Source of the DNA: Shewanella sp. MBTL60-112-B2
GTDB lineage: Bacteria; Pseudomonadota; Gammaproteobacteria; Enterobacterales; Shewanellaceae
Assembly (NCBI RefSeq): GCF_019655055.1
Contig: NZ_BPFA01000012.1
Coordinates: forward strand, 57,208 to 121,207
Direction: 5' to 3'
DNA length: 64,000 nt
A model generated the notes under the pieces. It searched no databases, was not told where the DNA came from, and saw only the letters and a list, made by a program, of their open reading frames with translations. Every line of letters starts with the position of its first letter. Position 1 is the first letter of the stretch. The position numbers were made by a program, and so were the translations under genes. This document shows, piece by piece, positions 56,988-64,000 of this stretch.

Positions 56988-57515
56988 ATGGCAACTGTAG
57001 GTCTTTTTTTCGGGTCTGATACAGGCAACACCGAAGCCGTCGCCAAAATGATCCAGAAAAAACTGGGCAAGCAAATGGTTGAGGTGAAAGATATCGCCAA
57101 AAGTACCAAGGAACAAATTGCAGATTACGATCTGTTAATTTTCGGCATTCCAACTTGGTATTATGGTGAAGCACAATGTGACTGGGATGATTTTTTCCCT
57201 GAACTTGAGCAAATCAACTTCGAAGACAAGTTAGTCGCAATCTTTGGTTGTGGCGATCAAGAGGATTACGCTGAGTACTTCCTTGATGCAATGGGCATGG
57301 TCAACGAAATCGTTGAAGCTCGTGGCGCTATCGTAATCGGTCACTGGCCAACTGAAGGTTATGATTTCGAAGAATCAAAAGGTTTAGCAGACGACAAGCA
57401 TTTTGTTGGCTTAGGCATCGACGAAGACCGTCAGCCTGAATTAACTGAAGAGCGTGTTGACGCTTGGGTTAAGCAGATCTACGAAGAGATGTGTTTAGCT
57501 GAGCTTGAAGACTAA
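56988..57515 (+). CDS. fldA: flavodoxin
   Basis: A 175-aa FMN electron carrier. Phosphate loop GLFFGSDTGNTEAVAKM, aromatic FMN loops PTWYYGEAQCDWDD and GCGDQEDYAEYFLD. Strongly acidic, as expected for long-chain flavodoxins that serve biotin synthase, methionine synthase and IspG/H. AAAGGAAC ribosome site before the ATG. In E. coli fur follows fldA; here no fur gene follows. Confidence 0.96.
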   Translation: MATVGLFFGSDTGNTEAVAKMIQKKLGKQMVEVKDIAKSTKEQIADYDLLIFGIPTWYYGEAQCDWDDFFPELEQINFEDKLVAIFGCGDQEDYAEYFLDAMGMVNEIVEARGAIVIGHWPTEGYDFEESKGLADDKHFVGLGIDEDRQPELTEERVDAWVKQIYEEMCLAELED

Positions 57516-57613
57516 ATTTCAAGCTCTGTTTAAGCCTTATTGCGAGTCTTAAGCATCAAGTTTAACAACAAGATCCATGACTAATCACAGCAATGTGTTT
57601 GATTGACCTTAGT

Positions 57614-57642
57614 AAAGCGGCATATTTTTATGCCGCTTTTTT
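57614..57642 (+). terminator. terminator after fldA
   Basis: AAAGCGGCATA and TATGCCGCTTT form the stem with a T-rich loop, then a T run. Confidence 0.88.
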
Positions 57643-57704
57643 GTCTTAAATATTTAGCTTGATAGGCTTTGTAACGTTAAGCCGATGATGAGAGTTTTTA
57701 ATAT

Positions 57705-58898
57705 ATGGCAACTCATAATGCCTGTGGGCGTTGGGACATTTTCTGTGCTGTAGTTGATAATTATGGTGACATTGGTGTTACCTGGCGTTTAGCCAAGCAA
57801 TTAGCACAAGAGCACCAGCTTGCTATCACTCTCTGGGTTGATGATTTAAAAAGCTTCTCTCATATTTTGCCCCAGCTAGATCCTGGCTTAATGACTCAGA
57901 TTCATTCGAATATCACGATCAATCAGTGGAGTCAGCCTTCAGTCGTAGACTACCAAGTCGGCGATGTCATCATTGAAGCCTTTGCTTGTGAATTACCCGA
58001 GCAAATTAAACATACCCTTGATACTTTACATATAGCGTATAAAAACGATCCGCAAGCCGTGAAACCGCCGTTGTGGTTAAACCTTGAATACCTAAGTGCA
58101 GAATCTTGGGTCGAAGGATGCCATGGTTTACCCTCCATGCAGACTAGCGGGATAAAGAAGTATTTTTACTTCCCTGGATTTAGTGATAAAACTGGCGGAC
58201 TCATTTGCGAAAAGACACTTTTAGCAGATCGGGAACGTTGGCAACTTGATTCACAGAACAAGCAAGAACTGTTTACATCTTTAGGATTATCTGGCATTGA
58301 CCAGGCTGATACGGTTGTTAGTGTGTTTAGCTATGAATCTGATGCGTTATTAGGCCTTTGCCAACTTTGGCAAACAAATAGTGCTAAGACACATGCGTTA
58401 ATTCCAAAGGGAAGAAGCCTCAATAGCTTGCAAGCGATACTTCCCTGCTCTGTTGATGAACTAACACCAGGCATGCAAATTCCACTTGGGAATTTGCTTA
58501 TTCATATTCTGCCAATGACAGATCAAGAGGGCTATGACAAGCTACTCTGGAGCTGCGACTTTAATATAGTTCGTGGCGAAGATTCGTTTTTGAGAGCTCA
58601 ATGGGCTGCAAAACCGTTCATTTGGCACATATATGAGCAAGAAGAGGACTATCATCTAATAAAATTAGATGCCTTTATGCAGCTTTACTGTAATAATCTG
58701 CCGCCAGAATTAGCGATTAGCTGGAAAGCGCTTAACCTTGCCTTCAATAAAGAGCAAGCAGCACAGACCTGTGAAAACTGGCAACAACTTAATTTAGCTG
58801 ATTTGCCATTGCAGCAACACGCAAAGCAATGGCCAATCGATGCAATAAATGATGTAGATCTTGTTTCTCGACTAGTTCAATTCGTCAAAAATAGCTAA
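57705..58898 (+). CDS. earP: EF-P arginine rhamnosyltransferase EarP
   Basis: A 397-aa glycosyltransferase that adds rhamnose to Arg32 of EF-P. The N-terminal signature CAVVDNYGDIGVTWRLAKQL includes the two Asp residues needed for catalysis, and RGEDSFLRAQWA holds the catalytic-type Glu; PFIWHIYEQEEDYH binds the nucleotide sugar. It sits 45 bp before efp. Shewanella oneidensis was among the species in which this modification was first described. Confidence 0.95.
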   Translation: MATHNACGRWDIFCAVVDNYGDIGVTWRLAKQLAQEHQLAITLWVDDLKSFSHILPQLDPGLMTQIHSNITINQWSQPSVVDYQVGDVIIEAFACELPEQIKHTLDTLHIAYKNDPQAVKPPLWLNLEYLSAESWVEGCHGLPSMQTSGIKKYFYFPGFSDKTGGLICEKTLLADRERWQLDSQNKQELFTSLGLSGIDQADTVVSVFSYESDALLGLCQLWQTNSAKTHALIPKGRSLNSLQAILPCSVDELTPGMQIPLGNLLIHILPMTDQEGYDKLLWSCDFNIVRGEDSFLRAQWAAKPFIWHIYEQEEDYHLIKLDAFMQLYCNNLPPELAISWKALNLAFNKEQAAQTCENWQQLNLADLPLQQHAKQWPIDAINDVDLVSRLVQFVKNS

Positions 58899-58943
58899 GA
58901 TACTACGTTTAAATAGAAAAAACCTAAAATAGGAAATAGTGTA

Positions 58944-59504
58944 ATGAAAACTGCTCATGAACTCCGTCCTGGTAACGTGATCATGTTAGATGGCAGCCCA
59001 TGGGTTGTTCAAAAAACTGAAACAACTCGTTCTGGCCGTAACGCTGCTATCGTTAAATTAAAGCTTAAGCACGTTCTACAAGACTCTTCTACTGAAAGCA
59101 CCTTCAAAGGTGAAGACAAGATGGAAGATATCATTCTAGAGCGTCTAGATTGTACTTACTCATACTTTGCTGATCCTATGTACGTATTCATGGATGCTGA
59201 GTACAACCAGTACGATGTTGAAGCTGAAAACCTAGGTGATGCATCTGCATACATCGTTGATGGTATGGAAGAGAATTGCCAAGTAACTTTCTACGAAGGT
59301 AAAGCAATTTCAGTTGAACTTCCAACTTCAGTTGTACGTGAAGTAACATACACAGAGCCTTCAGCTCGTGGTGATACTTCAGGTAAAGTAATGAAGCCTG
59401 CTACCATCACTGGTGGCGGTACGCTAAGTGTTGCTGACTTCGTTAAAACTGGCGACATGATTGAAATTGACACTCGTACTAACGAGTTCAAGAAGCGCGT
59501 TTAA
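58944..59504 (+). CDS. efp: elongation factor P, Arg32 type
   Basis: A 186-aa tRNA-shaped factor that rescues ribosomes stalled at polyproline. The tip loop is [11 protein letters not shown] with Arg32 in place of the Lys used by the EpmA/B pathway, which fits the adjacent EarP. Three OB-like domains; length is typical. Domain III ends with [13 protein letters not shown]. The pair earP-efp makes a substrate-enzyme unit. Confidence 0.97.
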   Translation: MKTAHELRPGNVIMLDGSPWVVQKTETTRSGRNAAIVKLKLKHVLQDSSTESTFKGEDKMEDIILERLDCTYSYFADPMYVFMDAEYNQYDVEAENLGDASAYIVDGMEENCQVTFYEGKAISVELPTSVVREVTYTEPSARGDTSGKVMKPATITGGGTLSVADFVKTGDMIEIDTRTNEFKKRV

Positions 59505-59840
59505 TTTTTTAAACCCCGCTTTATAAAGCCAGCGTCTTCGCTGGCTTTTTTATTGGCGCATTAGTAAAGTCTAAAAAACTCGATCCAGCTAGCAAATAAT
59601 ACATTTAGTCTTTAAACAGTAATAATACACAAACAGCCATACTAACGACTACACCAGAACACCCTCGCAGAGCTAAACACCAAAAAGCTCATTCCCGACC
59701 GTCCCGAGTAGACCGATCCTCTTTTAAACCCACTTGAATCAGTGAATTAATCCTTTATTTGTTGTTTGAATTTAGCTATTGTGCCTGCAACAAAGTCAAA
59801 GAAGTGTTTGACTCGTATTTTTAGCATTTTCGAGGTGTAG
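59505..59840. other. intergenic region efp-alaA
   Basis: 336 bases. A terminator stands at its left (59525-59551). The rest is AT-rich with no frame, RNA or repeat that I can recognise; the alaA promoter is presumably in the last 100 bases. Confidence 0.7.
59525..59551 (+). terminator. terminator after efp
   Basis: AAAGCCAGCG and CGCTGGCTTT form a 10-bp stem with a TCTT loop, then a T run. Confidence 0.92.
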
Positions 59841-61055
59841 ATGCGCCCTATTATCAAATCCAACAAATTAGATTCTGTATGTTACGACATTCGCGGTCCG
59901 GTACATAAAGAAGCCCGTCGTCTAGAAGATGAAGGTCACCGTATTCTTAAACTAAATATCGGTAACCCAGCCCCATTTGGATTTGAGGCTCCGGAAGAGA
60001 TTGTTCGTGATGTGATTTTAAACCTGCCAAGTGCGCAAGGTTATTGCGAATCAAAAGGGTTATTTTCAGCGCGTAAAGCGATTGTGCAGCATTATCAATC
60101 ACAAGGGATCTTCGGTGTAGACATTGAAGACATTTATATCGGTAACGGTGTATCTGAACTGATTGTTATGGCAATGCAAGGCCTGCTAAATAGTGGCGAT
60201 GAAGTGTTGGTTCCTTCACCTGATTACCCGCTATGGACTGCTGCAGTTCACTTATCTGGCGGTAAAGCACAGCATTACCGCTGTGATGAGGAATCAGATT
60301 GGTTCCCTGATCTTGAAGATATTAAGAGCAAGATCACCCCAAGAACTCGCGGTATTGTGCTAATTAACCCGAATAACCCAACAGGTGCTGTCTACTCAAA
60401 GGAACTCATCCTTGAAGTTATCGAGCTTTGTCGTCAAAACGATATGATTCTGTTTGCCGACGAAATCTACGATAAGATCTTGTACGATGAAGCGGTACAT
60501 ATTCCTGCAGCGAGTCTATCAGACGATATCTTAACCGTTACCTTTAATGGTCTGTCAAAAGTTTACCGCGCAGCAGGTTTCCGTGTGGGCTGGATGATGC
60601 TAACCGGTAATTTAAAGTCTGCTAAGAGTTATATCGAAGGATTAGATATGTTGGCATCAATGCGCTTGTGCGCAAACGTACCAAGCCAACATGCGATTCA
60701 AACAGCATTAGGTGGTTACCAGAGTATTCAAGAGTTAGTGCAACCAGGTGGCCGTTTACGCGTACAACGTGATGCCTGTGTTGAAATGCTCAACTCAATT
60801 CCTGGTGTAAGTGTTAAAACACCCAAAGGCGCTTTATATGCATTTGCCAAGTTAGATCAAAAGAAATTTAACCTACGCGATGATGAGCGTTTAGTACTCG
60901 ACTTACTAAAAGATCGTAAAATATTACTAGTACAGGGCTCAGCATTTAACTATCCAGAACCTGATCATGTTCGTGTAGTATTTTTGCCATACAAAGAAGA
61001 ACTGAATAAGGCCTTGTCTGAGTTTGGTGATTTCTTAGCTGACTATAGACAGTAA
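59841..61055 (+). CDS. alaA: alanine-synthesizing aminotransferase AlaA
   Basis: A 404-aa class I PLP aminotransferase that makes alanine from pyruvate and glutamate. Signatures: ILKLNIGNPAPFGFEAP, SAQGYCESKGLFSARKA, VPSPDYPLWTAAV, NPNNPTGAVYSKE, FADEIYDKILYDEA and the Schiff-base Lys in TFNGLSKVYRAAGFRVGW. High similarity by eye to E. coli AlaA (YfbQ). Single gene. GAGGTG ribosome site before the ATG. Confidence 0.94.
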   Translation: MRPIIKSNKLDSVCYDIRGPVHKEARRLEDEGHRILKLNIGNPAPFGFEAPEEIVRDVILNLPSAQGYCESKGLFSARKAIVQHYQSQGIFGVDIEDIYIGNGVSELIVMAMQGLLNSGDEVLVPSPDYPLWTAAVHLSGGKAQHYRCDEESDWFPDLEDIKSKITPRTRGIVLINPNNPTGAVYSKELILEVIELCRQNDMILFADEIYDKILYDEAVHIPAASLSDDILTVTFNGLSKVYRAAGFRVGWMMLTGNLKSAKSYIEGLDMLASMRLCANVPSQHAIQTALGGYQSIQELVQPGGRLRVQRDACVEMLNSIPGVSVKTPKGALYAFAKLDQKKFNLRDDERLVLDLLKDRKILLVQGSAFNYPEPDHVRVVFLPYKEELNKALSEFGDFLADYRQ

Positions 61056-61100
61056 CTACTAATAAAAAATTAGTAAGCTACTAATAAAACACAGTAAAAT

Positions 61101-61124
61101 AAAACGACCTTAGGGTCGTTTTTT
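61101..61124 (+). terminator. terminator after alaA
   Basis: AAAACGACC and GGTCGTTTT form a 9-bp stem with a short loop, followed by Ts. Confidence 0.88.
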
Positions 61125-61179
61125 GTTTTCTAACTATGCTAATCTGAAATGGTTCAACTCCTAACTTCAAAGGGATCCG

Positions 61180-61767
61180 ATGAGCCACCTATTTGCCCAC
61201 CTAGCAAGAATGAAATTAATTCAACGCTGGCCTCTAATGTACAATATTAGAACTGAAAATGTTCAAGAACATTCGCTGCAAGTCGCCATGGTCGCGCACT
61301 CTCTCGCCTTAATTAGCAACAAAAAATTTGAAGGAAACTACGATCCTTACCAAGTTGCGACTATTGCAATCTTCCATGATGCCAGTGAGATCCTCACAGG
61401 TGATCTGCCAACTCCGGTTAAGTATTTCAATAAAGAGATAGAGGCTGAATACAAAAAAATTGAAGCCATCGCAGAGCAACGCCTGCTTGAGATGGTGCCC
61501 GATGAGTTTAAAGAAGATTATCAAGCTCTGCTTACCAGTGAACATGCCGATCAAGAATATAAGGCATTAGTTAAGTCTGCCGATACCCTATGTGCCTATC
61601 TTAAATGTCTTGAAGAAAAGCGAGCTGGTAATACTGAATTTAATACAGCACAAAAACGACTAGAACAAAGTCTTAAGAACGACCCTAATCCAGCAGTCAA
61701 TTATTTTATTGAGTGCTTTATCCCAAGCTTTACCCTAGATCTCGACGACATAAATAAGCTTCTTTAA
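61180..61767 (+). CDS. yfbR: 5'-deoxynucleotidase YfbR
   Basis: A 195-aa HD-domain phosphatase that removes phosphate from deoxyribonucleoside 5'-monophosphates. Substrate-selecting RWPLMYN is near residues 18-24; metal ligands are in VQEHSLQVAMVAH, IFHDASEILTGDLPTPVKY and KSADTLCAYL (late Asp). Length is near E. coli YfbR. It is followed by dgt after 17 bp, so two nucleotide hydrolases are coexpressed. Confidence 0.94.
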   Translation: MSHLFAHLARMKLIQRWPLMYNIRTENVQEHSLQVAMVAHSLALISNKKFEGNYDPYQVATIAIFHDASEILTGDLPTPVKYFNKEIEAEYKKIEAIAEQRLLEMVPDEFKEDYQALLTSEHADQEYKALVKSADTLCAYLKCLEEKRAGNTEFNTAQKRLEQSLKNDPNPAVNYFIECFIPSFTLDLDDINKLL

Positions 61768-61784
61768 CCGCTTGAGGAATAGCT

Positions 61785-63119
61785 ATGACACACTTGGTAT
61801 GGAATGAAAGACGCCTAGGGGAAGATAAACAAAGGCGAAATGACCATAGAAGCCCGTACCAACGCGACCGTGCACGGATCCTTCACTCTGCAGCCTTTAG
61901 ACGTCTTCAAGCAAAAACCCAAGTATTGGGCGTAGGTATGAACGACTTTTATCGTACACGCCTCACCCACTCTTTAGAAGTATCGCAAATAGGTACAGGC
62001 ATAAGAGCGCAACTTAAACAGAAACAACCACAACATAACCCGCTGCTCGATTCAATGAGCCTTATCGAATCTTTGTGTCTTGCCCACGATATCGGTCATC
62101 CACCTTTTGGTCACGGTGGCGAGGTGGCGCTCAATTATATGATGCGGAGGCACGGGGGCTTTGAAGGCAATGGACAGACTTTTAGGATCTTAACTCGGCT
62201 TGAGCCTTATACAGAGCATTACGGCATGAACCTTTGTCGTAGAACACTATTGGGAATTTTAAAATACCCAGCACCATACTCTCAGCTCTGTAGTGATACT
62301 CCCGATGTGATAGTTGATGATTTTAGGCAACTAAAACCCTCGCAATGGCCCCCCGTAAAAGGTGTTTTCGACGATGACGTCGAGATCTTAGATTGGGTGT
62401 TAGCGCCACTTTCACAGCAAGACAGAGCCTTGTTCCTATCGAGTCATGTTGTTAAAGAGGCAAAACACAAACGTACCCGCTATAAATCGCTAGATTGTTC
62501 CATCATGGAACTTGCCGATGATATTGCCTATGCCGTACATGACTTAGAAGACGCCATAGTGATGGGGATTGTGAGTGAACAGCAATGGCATGCGGATGTA
62601 TCACTGCCGCTTTCGCAAAGTCATGACCCATGGTTAAAAAATGAATTCTCTACCATCAGCCAGCGGCTATTCTCCGCTAAACACCATCTGCGTAAAGACG
62701 CTATCGGTACCTTAGTCAATGGCTTCGTTACCGCAATTTCGATTATAGAAGTTGATGGCTTTGAAGATCCGTTATTACGATATAACGCCGCACTTGAACC
62801 CGCTTTCGATGAAGCATTGAGTATTTTGAAGCAATTTGTTTATAAGTACGTGATCCGCAAGCCTGAGATCCAGATGCTCGAATATAAGGGGCAACAGATA
62901 GTGATGGAGTTGTTCGAGGCGTTTATCTCAGATCCAGAGCGACTGCTTCCACTCAATACTCAGGAACGTTGGCTTGCTAGTGAAAACCTAGGAGAGAACA
63001 GTCACAGAGTGATTGCCGATTACATCTCTGGCATGACTGACGGGTTTGCAGCAAAATTACATCAACATCTGTTTAGTGCTAAATCTCATTCTATGATGGA
63101 TTTTAACAGCGATTTTTAA
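61785..63119 (+). CDS. dgt: dGTPase-family dNTP triphosphohydrolase
   Basis: A 444-aa HD-domain enzyme releasing triphosphate from dNTPs. Signatures: [45 protein letters not shown] (HD metal site) and [16 protein letters not shown]. It is shorter than the 505-aa E. coli Dgt, so specificity for dGTP is not assured. GAGGAA ribosome site. Second gene of the yfbR-dgt unit. Related enzymes can limit phage by lowering dNTPs. Confidence 0.92.
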   Translation: MTHLVWNERRLGEDKQRRNDHRSPYQRDRARILHSAAFRRLQAKTQVLGVGMNDFYRTRLTHSLEVSQIGTGIRAQLKQKQPQHNPLLDSMSLIESLCLAHDIGHPPFGHGGEVALNYMMRRHGGFEGNGQTFRILTRLEPYTEHYGMNLCRRTLLGILKYPAPYSQLCSDTPDVIVDDFRQLKPSQWPPVKGVFDDDVEILDWVLAPLSQQDRALFLSSHVVKEAKHKRTRYKSLDCSIMELADDIAYAVHDLEDAIVMGIVSEQQWHADVSLPLSQSHDPWLKNEFSTISQRLFSAKHHLRKDAIGTLVNGFVTAISIIEVDGFEDPLLRYNAALEPAFDEALSILKQFVYKYVIRKPEIQMLEYKGQQIVMELFEAFISDPERLLPLNTQERWLASENLGENSHRVIADYISGMTDGFAAKLHQHLFSAKSHSMMDFNSDF

Positions 63120-63170
63120 GCTTATTCCTAGTTATTGGCTGTTATTGATTGTCATTGCTAGTCTTAGAAA

Positions 63171-63198
63171 TAAAAAAGGCACTCTCTGTGCCTTTTTT
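63171..63198. terminator. terminator between dgt and the marC gene
   Basis: AAAAAAGGCAC and GTGCCTTTTTT form the stem with a 5-base loop; A and T runs serve both converging genes. Confidence 0.92.
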
Positions 63199-63220
63199 AT
63201 TCATCATAAATGCTTGCCAA

Positions 63221-63844
63221 TTAACCCGGGTAGAAACCTTTAACGCCAGCGGCAATGACTTCGATACCAATAGATAACATTAACAAACCCATTAAACGGG
63301 TGATCACGTTAATCCCTGTATTACCTAGCAGCTTAAAAATGATTGGTGCCATTCTAAACAGTAAAAAGCTCAACACACCAAACACAATGATGGCAATGGA
63401 CATGCCAATCAAGTTTTCTAAACTATTATGCTCAGCTGACGATACGATAACAGAACTAATCGCACCCGGGCCTGCCATTAATGGTAAAGCCAATGGAACA
63501 ACTGCAACTGAATCCATTGCAGAGGCTTCTCGCCCCTCTTCCTTGTTACGCTTTACTTCACCTAATTTACCTTGAAGCATCGACATAGCAATGATAGCAA
63601 TCAGGGTTCCGCCCGCAATTCTAAAAGCTGACAAGGATATGCTAAACAGGTTCAGAATGTGTTGACCGGCAAATATTGTTACCAGCAAAATGACAACTAC
63701 AGCAAAGTTTGCCACTTTAGCTGTCTGGTTACGCTCAGCTTCGGTCTGGTGGCTGGTTAAGCTCACAAAAACCGGTAATAAACCAAAAGGATTAATTATC
63801 GCAATTAAGCCGAGAAAAAATTTAACATAAAGTGTTAAATCCAC
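63221..63844 (-). CDS. MarC-family membrane protein (YhgN-like)
   Basis: A 207-aa protein with six membrane helices. Family motifs: LIAIINPFGLLPVFVSLT at the N-terminus, FRIAGGTLIAIIAMSML in the third helix, and VVPLALPLMAGPGAISSVI in the fourth. MarC proteins were once linked to multiple antibiotic resistance, but their function is not settled; some are called NAAT transporters. Single leftward gene; 156 bases to the window edge hold no further gene. Confidence 0.9.
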   Translation of the reverse strand: MDLTLYVKFFLGLIAIINPFGLLPVFVSLTSHQTEAERNQTAKVANFAVVVILLVTIFAGQHILNLFSISLSAFRIAGGTLIAIIAMSMLQGKLGEVKRNKEEGREASAMDSVAVVPLALPLMAGPGAISSVIVSSAEHNSLENLIGMSIAIIVFGVLSFLLFRMAPIIFKLLGNTGINVITRLMGLLMLSIGIEVIAAGVKGFYPG

Positions 63845-64000
63845 CGTCGTTTCCTCAACGCACCCAAGGCGTTATTTGTTCATAAAAATGTGGCGCTACT
63901 CTAACTCATGACCCTTAAAACAAAAAATGAGATTTTCTATCCCAAATCACAACTTTGAATAATATTTTGTAATTAACCTTGAGTATTATTAACTCCACAC

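Overview
The window reads as chromosomal DNA of a marine gammaproteobacterium, almost certainly Shewanella. This rests on gene order recalled from that genus: ccoNOQP-fixH-ccoI-ccoS-etrA-uspE-ttcA, then lrp/ftsK/lolA/rarA/crcB/serS, the bkd operon, seqA-pgm with divergent ybfF, fldA, and earP-efp. The species cannot be named from the sequence alone.

Layout. (1) 1 to about 7,400 is the end of an integrative element that continues beyond the left edge. Three tyrosine-recombinase-fold genes of 450, 515 and 808 codons, joined by 4-bp overlaps, and a small fourth gene all read leftward; a ParB-like gene reads toward them. This layout resembles the core of Tn6283-like strand-biased circularizing elements and Gamma-Mobile-Trio islands, as recalled and not checked. 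(2) 7,200-9,176 holds no recognisable gene, is rich in AGCT and short degenerate repeats, and may contain the element/chromosome boundary. (3) 9,177-13,600 is accessory: a GNAT acetyltransferase, an ABM-fold protein, a coiled-coil membrane protein, gene remnants and a solitary tyrosine recombinase. (4) 13,700-24,950 is the cbb3 oxidase locus with its assembly genes, the oxygen sensor EtrA/FNR, UspE and TtcA, with FNR-type sites in front of ccoN and uspE. (5) 25,000-45,500 carries cell-wall, translation, chromosome-segregation, amino-acid and lipid genes, including a degenerate response regulator. (6) 45,600-52,900 holds tRNA-Ser, nadA, the branched-chain keto acid dehydrogenase operon with a LiuR-type palindrome, astE and msrA. 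(7) 53,000-63,850 holds pgm-seqA, ybfF, ybfE, fldA, earP-efp, alaA, yfbR-dgt and a MarC-family gene.

Functional themes. The cbb3 region is a self-contained micro-oxic respiration module: catalytic subunits, copper delivery and assembly factors, and the regulator that probably controls them. EarP and an EF-P with Arg32 form a rhamnosylation pair for polyproline translation. BkdA1/A2/B begin catabolism of branched-chain keto acids. YfbR and Dgt are two adjacent HD-domain nucleotide hydrolases. The most promising material for novelty is the recombinase trio with unseen cargo to the left, followed by the AGCT-rich tract, the pseudo-receiver regulator and the Fur-box-linked Cys-rich protein.
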